Positions 56,945 to 64,000 of a DNA stretch of 64,000 bases are shown here, piece after piece (positions within the stretch are counted from its first letter, which is position 1; each line of letters begins with the position of its first letter). The notes beneath the pieces were generated by a model. The model was not told the DNA's origin and searched no databases. It was given only the letters and a program-made list of their open reading frames with translations. Where the stretch lies: assembly GCF_029168945.1 (NCBI RefSeq), contig NC_083607.1:40905257-40969256 (forward strand). The letters are read 5' to 3'. Both the position numbers and the translations under genes were made by a program. The DNA comes from Cannabis sativa (Eukaryota; Streptophyta; Magnoliopsida; Rosales; Cannabaceae).

Positions 56945-59776
56945 TCAATACGCACCCCAAACCCCGTTTGGATGCGTCACGATGAGACCACGAACTTCTC
57001 CTTGTCCGAAGGCAAAGCTAGTACCGGAGCAGTAATCAATCTCTGTTTCAGCCTCTTGAAAACTAGCTTCGCATTTATCCGACCAGATAAATCGCTGATT
57101 CTTCTTTGTAAGCTCGGTTAGGGGCATTGAAATTTTGGAGAACCCCTCCACGAACCTACGGTAGTACCCAGCTAATCCCAAGAAGCTTCTAATCTCAGTC
57201 ACTGTCTTCGGTCTCGGCCAATCCCTGACGGATTCGATCTTCCCGGGATCCACCTTGATCCCGTCCTTACCCACAATGTGTCCTAGGAAGGACACACGAG
57301 ACAACCGTAACTCACATTTCTTGAACTTGGCGTAGAGTCTATGTTCTCGAAGTCGTTGCAGTACCATCTGAAGATGTAACTCATGCTCCTCTTCTGACTG
57401 AGAGTACACGAGGATGTCGTCGATAAACACAATCACACAGATATCGAGGAAATCCTTGAATACTCTATTCATCAGGTCCATGAATGCGGCAGGAGCGTTG
57501 GTTAGTCCGAATGACATAACCAGGAACTCGTAGTGTCCATACCTAGTGCGGAAAGCCGTCTTTGGAATGTCCTCCTCTCGGATTCTCAACTGATGATAAC
57601 CCGAACGGAGATCAATCTTAGAAAAGACCGTCTTCCCCTGAAGCTGATCGAACAAGTCATCGATCCTAGGTAATGGATATTTATTCTTCACCGTCAGCTT
57701 GTTCAACTCCCTGTAGTCGATGCACATCCTCATAGATCCATCCTTCTTCTTCACGAACAAAACCGGGGCTCCCCAGGGTGACACACTGGGCCGAATGAAC
57801 CCTATGTCAAGCAACCCTTGGAGCTGAATCTTTAACTCCTTAAGTTCAGCTGGAGCCATCCTATACGGGGCTTTAGAAACCGGATCCACCCCTGGTGCCA
57901 AGTCAATCACGAAGTCAATCTCCCGTTGAGGTGGTAACCCTGGAAGTTCTTCGGGAAAAACGTCCAAAAATTTCCGAACCACACTGATGTCCTCTGGCCG
58001 AATGGTGTCTGGCCGAGTGGTGTCCACCACCACGGCCAGAAACCCTAAGCACCCACCGTGCAATAATTCTCTCGCTGACATAGCCGAGATCACCGGGATC
58101 CGAGATCCCTGAACCGAACCCACAAATACGAACGGTTCTTCACTTTCCGGTTGGAAGACCACCATCTTCCTCTTACAGTCAATGCTCGCCGAATATTTAG
58201 ATAGGAAATCCATTCCTAAAATAATATCAAATTCGACTAAGCTCATCTCTATCAGATCAGCGCTCAACTCTCTACTATCTATCCTGATCGGCGTAGACCT
58301 AATCCACCTATTGGAGATAACCAATTCTCCGCCAGGTAACAGGGTTCCAAACCCTGACTCACATCTATCAAAGGGTCTACCCAACTTACTAAAGACTCTG
58401 GCCGCCACATAAGAACGTGTAGCCCCAGAATCAAACAGCACTGAATAAAGCGAGTCGTTAATAAGAATCTGACCTGTAACAACTGATGGGCTGGCATCTG
58501 CATCAGCCTGCGTGATCGCGAATACCCTGGCTGGAGTGGGTATCGCTGGAGCTCTCGGTGCTTCTGGCCGGAGCTGGGGACATTCCCTCTTGAAGTGCCC
58601 GGGCATGCCACAATGAAAGCATCCCTGCCCCTTGCACTCACCCCGATGGTGCCTCTTGCAGCTAGGGCACTCTGGATAGGAGAAGCGAGTCTCATTACCA
58701 CCAGGACGACTCCCTCTGTTCTGGTTCCCCCGGAACCTCTTGTTCTGACTCGAGCCGCCGGAAGCAGTGGGTGCCCTCTTCCTCTGATCAATGGCCGAGC
58801 CACTACTCCCCCTGCTAAATCCTGATGCAGGAGGGGTAGGAGCTCCGCCACCAACCGGAGTACTGGCTGAATCTGACATACATCCCACTGCGCCCTCGGC
58901 TCGCAGTGCCTTCTCCACCATCTGAGCGTAGGTGGTGCTGTCGTCAGTGGTAATCATCAGGTCATGCCTGATCTTGGGATTCAACCCGTCCAGATACTTC
59001 TCCTTTCTGCTGAAGTCGGTCGACACAATTCCCGAGGCTAACCTCGCCAACCGGTCAAACTGAGTAGTATACTCAGTGACACTCATGTTCTCCCGCTGAG
59101 TCAGGTGAACGAACTCTTTCCTCTTGGCGCTTCTAACCGCCTCATTGTAGTACTTCGCGTTGAAGAGTTCTTGGAACCTCTCCCAAGTCATGGTGGTGAC
59201 GTCATGGATCTGCGACACCATGTCCCACCATACCAGGGCGTCCTCCTGGAACTGAAATGTGGCGCACACCACTCTGTCGTTGCCGGTGACACCCATAAAG
59301 TTCAAGATTCTGGTGATCACCGTAAGCCACTGCTCGGCTTTCGACACATCTGGACCTCCCAGGAATACCGGAGGTGCTTGCTTCCGGAACCGCTCATATA
59401 AAGGTTCCAATGCGTGGGCCGCCACTACCATCTCGGCACAGGCGGCAGGGGCGGTGCCACCGGAACTGCGGCACCGGAACCGCAGGAGCACCTGTCGTCT
59501 CAACCTCGAATCTCGAGGTCTTGCTCTTCGATCCCGGCTTGCATCTCCGCAAACCGTAACTCCCGGTTCGGGGCTCCCCGATCGGGCCGGGGAGCTCGGC
59601 AGCCTGTGGCGGGTTCTCATAACCCCGACCACGATCACTGCCCCTGGGACCTCTACCTCGGCCCCTAGCAGGTGGGGGAAACCGAGCTCCCTCTCCCTGA
59701 TTCGACCCCACTGAGTTGCCTCGACTCCTGGTAGTCCGCCTGGCGTCCATCTAGTTAGAACCGCCTGCGAAACCAA
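56945..59776 (-). CDS. Gag-protease-reverse transcriptase frame, chromovirus 2
   Basis: Longest frame in the window (943 codons). Capsid region with [20 protein letters not shown], zinc knuckle [14 protein letters not shown] at about residue 386, protease active site [11 protein letters not shown] near 447, [19 protein letters not shown], then reverse transcriptase with [39 protein letters not shown] and catalytic FIDDILVYS near 783. The last 35 or so residues are out of frame: a one-base shift near 57060 diverts translation before RNase H. The likely true start is the ATG at 59750 in another frame ([12 protein letters not shown]...), so the first 110 or so residues of this frame are also a shift product. 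Confidence 0.88.
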   Translation of the reverse strand: MVSQAVLTRWTPGGLPGVEATQWGRIRERELGFPHLLGAEVEVPGAVIVVGVMRTRHRLPSSPARSGSPEPGVTVCGDASRDRRARPRDSRLRRQVLLRFRCRSSGGTAPAACAEMVVAAHALEPLYERFRKQAPPVFLGGPDVSKAEQWLTVITRILNFMGVTGNDRVVCATFQFQEDALVWWDMVSQIHDVTTMTWERFQELFNAKYYNEAVRSAKRKEFVHLTQRENMSVTEYTTQFDRLARLASGIVSTDFSRKEKYLDGLNPKIRHDLMITTDDSTTYAQMVEKALRAEGAVGCMSDSASTPVGGGAPTPPASGFSRGSSGSAIDQRKRAPTASGGSSQNKRFRGNQNRGSRPGGNETRFSYPECPSCKRHHRGECKGQGCFHCGMPGHFKRECPQLRPEAPRAPAIPTPARVFAITQADADASPSVVTGQILINDSLYSVLFDSGATRSYVAARVFSKLGRPFDRCESGFGTLLPGGELVISNRWIRSTPIRIDSRELSADLIEMSLVEFDIILGMDFLSKYSASIDCKRKMVVFQPESEEPFVFVGSVQGSRIPVISAMSARELLHGGCLGFLAVVVDTTRPDTIRPEDISVVRKFLDVFPEELPGLPPQREIDFVIDLAPGVDPVSKAPYRMAPAELKELKIQLQGLLDIGFIRPSVSPWGAPVLFVKKKDGSMRMCIDYRELNKLTVKNKYPLPRIDDLFDQLQGKTVFSKIDLRSGYHQLRIREEDIPKTAFRTRYGHYEFLVMSFGLTNAPAAFMDLMNRVFKDFLDICVIVFIDDILVYSQSEEEHELHLQMVLQRLREHRLYAKFKKCELRLSRVSFLGHIVGKDGIKVDPGKIESVRDWPRPKTVTEIRSFLGLAGYYRRFVEGFSKISMPLTELTKKNQRFIWSDKCEASFQEAETEIDYCSGTSFAFGQGEVRGLIVTHPNGVWGAY

Positions 59777-60016
59777 GAGTTGGCATATCAGGTCGTATTC
59801 AAGGCGAGCTTACTAATGCCGCTTAATTTGGAAATTGGAAATGAAACATGCGCCTATTCTACTATCAGGCTACTAACATGCTTCCTAACAGGCTTTTCTT
59901 TTTCATAACTGAGTAAAATAAACTACTAAAGCAATAAAGGCTTACTGAACCGTGAACCGAGCTAACTGCTGATGATGATTGTACATGTCGTGACGATCTT
60001 CTAAGACAACACAGCG
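59777..60016 (-). other. Untranslated leader of chromovirus 2
   Basis: A short leader between primer site and the Gag start; no further feature seen. Confidence 0.6.
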
Positions 60017-60028
60017 GCTACGATACCA
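60017..60028 (-). promoter_or_regulatory. Primer binding site of chromovirus 2
   Basis: The minus strand reads TGGTATCGTAGC, a near match to the tRNA-Met primer site, three bases inside the 5' LTR. Confidence 0.8.
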
Positions 60029-60031
60029 AGT

Positions 60032-62278
60032 TGTAACACCCTAACTAATTTAGGCGTATTACGTGATTTTTAAACGTCTTGTGCAGCTCGTTGCTAATCA
60101 ACGAGGTTTATGGAAAAACGTGATTAATTAAAATTTTGCTTTTTCATTAAACTTATAAACCATTTTACCAAAAAGTCTCGGGATCCCGATTTATAAAAAT
60201 ATTTACAAACGTTTTTACTATTCAACTTTTACATCAAAATAAGGTCATCTAACGACCGTTACAAAAATCTCAGCCATTCGTCCCGAGGATCGTACGCTCC
60301 AGCCTAACCGCCCCGAGCATGTACAATCCCATAAGCTCGCTCACGGTCCATCAAGGCAATCGCCTTGCCTTTACCTACACATGAACGTAAAGCGTGAGTC
60401 GACGGACTCGGTAAGAAAAGCATAAAAATATCATACATAAAATCGATCGCCGTGTCCAACACGATACCGAGTCCCGCTTGCCATGTCCAACATGGTGCGA
60501 GCACTACCGCCATGTCCAACATGGTGCGAGTTTTGAACGTTCGGGGGACGGTACTATTGACAAGTATCCTCCGATCGGTCGAACCGGTCATACTCATTCT
60601 TGGTCATACTCCGGCCTGTCTGCCGACGGATAGGTCAATAGCACGAACCACCAACCGGTGTCGGCTGATCGGTCGAACCGGTCATACTCCGTTCTTGGTC
60701 ATACTCCGGCTGTACCGACGTGACAGGGTTGGGTGGTTCGAAGCCTAAATACATATCTAATGTAAACTAACAGGCTTCCTACATGCACGCTAAACATGTA
60801 ATCTACATATGCATACTTGTTATACTAATCTTACTCGGATTCCGATTTCGGGTGTGCTTGGCCAACCCGACCGGCGAAGGCCGAACGGCGGATTACTGGC
60901 TCCTAAACCATAAAAATCACAACGCTATAAGTGACACGCTAAATCACTTCCCGGGGACAAAAACTTGAAACTAAAAGTTTCCCTATCGATAAAAAGCATG
61001 GCAATACCCCTAAAAACCCAAAAACGAGGAAAACTAGGGTTCTGAAAAATCCCCAACCGGAAGACCGGTTGCCCAACCGGAATTCCGGTTCAGGAAAAAT
61101 CTGAACCCCCATCCGGAATTCCGGATGCTCAACCGGAATTCCGGTTCCTCGCAGGCAGCAACCAAAAATTCACATATCTTGACCAATTCGAACCCAATTG
61201 ATCCCAAACTTTCCAGACCTGCTCTATAGGTCCCAAATAACAATTCTAGAGCATCAAACCTACCCAGAAACCCCACATGCAAAATTCACCATTGGAGCTC
61301 AAGCTTTAAGTTCCAAACTCAAGCTTGAGCAAAACCACTTAAACAAGCAATCCAATAGCATAAAACAACATAACTAAGCATCATATAACCTCTGCAAACT
61401 AACAAGAACAACAGCAACAACACAGAACATAAACATAGCATTTTCTCACAAAAATCACCTATTTTCACATATAATTTAAAAGCTTGAACAATCCTATCTA
61501 ACAAGCATTCAAACAACTCAATCATCATCAAAATAATCATGCTTTGAACCCTAGAAAAATAACAAAATCACAGCAGCAACAAATATTAAAAACTCATGCA
61601 TGCATCAACATTTTTCACATAGTTTTTCAAGAAATTAAAGGAGAAAGGGTTAGAATCACCTACCACAATCAAGAGCTCACAATTAGGATGAATTTAGCTT
61701 AGGGAAATGAAGAAAAAACCCAGCTTTGCACCCCAAAGTTCCCAGCCGAAAGTGAGGAAAAGAGAGAGAGTTTTTCTTTTGAAACTTTTCTATTTTTTTC
61801 TAAGTGTTGGAAAAGAAGGGAAAAAGGATTTTTCAAGCATATATTAACCTTTTATTAAATCCATTTCAGCCAAAAGATTATTTTAAAAAAATAAACATTA
61901 ATCCATTTATTAAATCATATAAGACAAAACATCATTGGGGCAAAAAGACCATTTTGCCCCTCCATACTAAAACCACATAATAATCACTAAAGGGGGTATT
62001 TTTGGGACATTCTAAATTCCCGGCCATTCCCGACATTCCCAATGTCTAAAACCCGTCCCCAAAATACTAACATACTAAGTTGTGATTTCTACTGAGCCAA
62101 ACGCCGCGTTCCAAAATACCGAACACCGGAAATACGAAATATAAAAACTGCTGAAGACATAATTATGGATATCTGAATTCCATAAATAACAATGATAAAT
62201 TATTTAAATAGCTATAAATAATTTCCTGATTAATCAGAAATAACTGCTAATTTCCAAATTAACTAAGCGGGCTTTACA
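60032..62278 (-). repeat. 5' LTR of chromovirus 2
   Basis: 2,247 bp. It matches 52813-55066 nearly base for base over the last 1.3 kb, with differences and small indels concentrated at about 60260-60900. Confidence 0.93.
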
Positions 62279-63953
62279 ATGAACCTGCATCTCTTCCTCT
62301 GAATCTTTGATGCTGAAACTCCTTTTGCTAATGATCTTTCTTCATGATCTTCCTCACTATGATTGAGGTATTGCTTGCTGTGTGTGGGCACTACTCTAAT
62401 CACTAAGGGGTTTCAAAATTATCAAGGAAGAAGAGAGAGAGAGGGTGGCGGCCAAGGTAAAGAGAGAAAGACTCAGGTTTTCTGAATGAGAAGTGTAATT
62501 TTCCTGAAGCCTTCACTACCTATTTATAGCATTCCACTAGGGTTAGCTTTGAATTATTTGACATTAAAATAATGAAAATATCAGAGGTAAAACTCCTATA
62601 AAAGTGGCCGGCCATGGCTTATTGGATTTGGGCCTCACTTTTTGCAATTTTGCAGTTTTAACATTTTTGTATATGATTTTCTCAAAAACGCCAATTTTCT
62701 AATTCAACCATTTAAATGCCAATTCTAACTATTTAATAACTATAAATAATTATTAAATAATATTGTCATTTATCATATTTATTAATTGAACCATACAAAG
62801 TATGTCCCTAACAACTCTTTCTTTACAATTTCGCCCTTACTTAGTGAAAATTTCACAAATAGACATAGTCTAATTTGAGAATTATAATTGATTAATCAAA
62901 ACCAATTAGATGAGTCTTACAAACAATATTATCTCAACTAGTGCGAGGACCATGGGTCTATATAACCGAGCTTCCAATAAGTAGATCAAGAATTTAGCAC
63001 TAAAATTCACTAACTTATTAATTCTTCGTTGAATCCACGCATAGAACTTAGAATTGCACTCTCAGTATATTGAATGCTCTATATATTCCACCATATAGAC
63101 GCATCATTAGTTATCCATTGTTATAATCCTAATGTGATCAATGATCCTCTATATGAATGATCTACACTGTAAAGGGATTAGATTACCGTAACACCCTACT
63201 ATGTATTTTATCCTTAAAACACTTGACCCTGTATAAATGATATTTCAACTTATGTGAAATGAGTACTCCACCATTTATGTTCGTTTGGTCAAGCTCGAAG
63301 GAGATCATCCTTTGCTTACTATTCGCCAAATAGAAGCTATAGATTCCATGTTTATGTTAGCGCTCCCACTCAATTGCACTACCGTGTTCCCAAAATGTAC
63401 GTATCACCCTGACCTAAAAGTAGGCTTAACTAACAAATCAAAGAACACGAATAGCCTTTCAAGATTGAGCCTAATCATAACAGGATTAGGAACATTTGAT
63501 CTAGGATCAACTTGGCGATATTGACTTGAATAAATTTTACGACAAGTTTTATTAAATCTAAGTCAAAGTTCAATATCGGTCCCTTCCGATGCATACTCCA
63601 TGCATCCAACCTGAGCTTTACTTTAACCAATGTTCTGGAAAGAACATAGCATTTCTCAAAATGCAAGTAAACTCTTGTTCTAGATTATCATATCAGTAAA
63701 ATCCTGTGTCTGATAAATCTAGGAAACTTTATTCACATAGTCATGTTTACTTTCCAATGTCATGACAACACAATAAACAGGATCAAGTATGTGAAAAGGG
63801 TTTAAGATGAATTTATAAATCAAATAGACAAGCAATTGATAAAGTGAACCAAAACATACACAAATGAATGAAAAATACTTCTGTTTCTTTATTGATGTTA
63901 AATAAAATAGATTACATTGAAATGGAGTTTTATTTAGGGCATAAAACCCAACA

Positions 63954-64000
63954 ATAAGCCTGCACAAAAATATCTTTAACTATCCTTAAAGGATAAGCAT
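63954..64000 (-). pseudogene. Aspartic protease, upstream fragment, Tat/Athila element
   Basis: The minus frame reads YPLRIVKDIFVQA and continues in frame into YGLVIPGD at 44153 once the copia element and one ATAAG copy are removed. It corresponds to the G-x-x-x-DVLVQV block of the lineage. It is cut by the window end. Confidence 0.7.

Larger units (their letters stand above)
52813..62278 (-). mobile_element. Tekay-like Ty3 chromovirus 2, nested in the copia LTR
   Basis: 9,466 bp, flanked by an exact ATGAA duplication (52808-52812 and 62279-62283). On the minus strand: 5' LTR, primer site, gag-protease-reverse transcriptase frame of more than 900 codons, RNase H, integrase, chromodomain-like tail, polypurine tract, 3' LTR. 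It is of the same lineage as the element at 9458-23942 but a different family, far more GC-rich in coding parts. Only a few frameshifts separate it from a complete element, so it is fairly young. Confidence 0.94.
44154..63953 (-). mobile_element. Copia element (Angela/Tork-like), LTRs 1,875 bp, hosting a gypsy element
   Basis: Both LTRs are 1,875 bp once the gypsy insert is removed, and are flanked by ATAAG (44149-44153 and 63954-63958). On the minus strand: 5' LTR, tRNA-Met-like primer site, long leader, gag, protease, integrase, reverse transcriptase, RNase H, polypurine tract, 3' LTR. Integrase before reverse transcriptase is the Ty1/copia order. Long LTRs and the KSIRILLSIAAAFDYEIWQM reverse transcriptase wording suggest the Angela group. 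Own length is about 10.3 kb. Several stops and shifts make it inactive. Confidence 0.92.
52608..63953 (-). repeat. 5' LTR of copia element, interrupted by gypsy 2
   Basis: LTR parts lie at 52608-52812 and 62284-63953 (62279-62283 is the duplicated ATGAA). Together they equal the 1,875 bp of the partner LTR. A moderate number of substitutions separate the two, most visible at 52680-52800. Confidence 0.9.
40440..64000 (-). mobile_element. Tat/Athila-type Ty3 element, Gag-protease form, hosting nested elements
   Basis: On the minus strand: coding sequence enters at 64000, is interrupted by the copia element at 63953/44154, resumes as protease, then runs into non-coding spacer, polypurine tract and 3' LTR (42387-40440). 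Protease is followed directly by spacer, with no reverse transcriptase or integrase, as in the element at 448-4843. The 5' LTR lies beyond the window. Confidence 0.75.

Overview
The window is plant nuclear DNA: AT-rich, retrotransposon-dense, with no prokaryotic features. The only recognisable host genes are two copies of a berberine-bridge-enzyme-like (BBE-like) FAD oxidase, both on the minus strand. Their C-terminus (NEQSIPPLP) and bicovalent-FAD motifs are those of the family that includes the cannabinoid oxidocyclases, so Cannabaceae (Cannabis or Humulus) is my best guess. That is inference from one gene family. Both copies are broken.

Layout. (1) 1-447: end of a copia LTR, inserted into (2) 448-4843, a Gag-protease-only Athila/Tat-type Ty3 element with its 3' LTR. 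(3) 4844-9457: intergenic DNA with a decayed CACTA transposase-associated gene (6850-8630), a foldback-repeat arm and a CTT microsatellite. (4) 9458-23942: a complete but decayed Tekay-like chromovirus, minus strand. Its 3' LTR holds a 5,570-bp CACTA transposon (9611-15180, duplicated ACT) carrying a Ulp1-like cysteine peptidase gene. (5) 25208-30743: BBE-like gene 1, split by a very young 3,890-bp non-coding LTR retrotransposon (25524-29413, duplicated GAATT, two equal 744-bp LTRs). (6) 30744-38535: AT-rich intergenic DNA with at least four inverted-repeat (MITE-like) elements. (7) 38536-39379: BBE-like copy 2, a 5'-truncated pseudogene. (8) 39551-64000: a four-level nest. An old gypsy LTR is interrupted by a Tat/Athila element (40440 to beyond the window). 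That element is interrupted in its protease by a 19.8-kb copia element (44154-63953, duplicated ATAAG). The copia 5' LTR is in turn interrupted by a Tekay-like gypsy (52813-62278, duplicated ATGAA).

Order of events. Target-site duplications, empty sites in sister LTRs, and the continuation of broken reading frames across insertions let the insertions be ordered from sequence alone. The most notable points are the young insertion into BBE gene 1, the recurrence of a Gag-protease-only structure with no reverse transcriptase or integrase in both Athila/Tat-type elements, and a CACTA element carrying a Ulp1-type protease but no visible transposase. No tRNA, rRNA or CRISPR array was seen.
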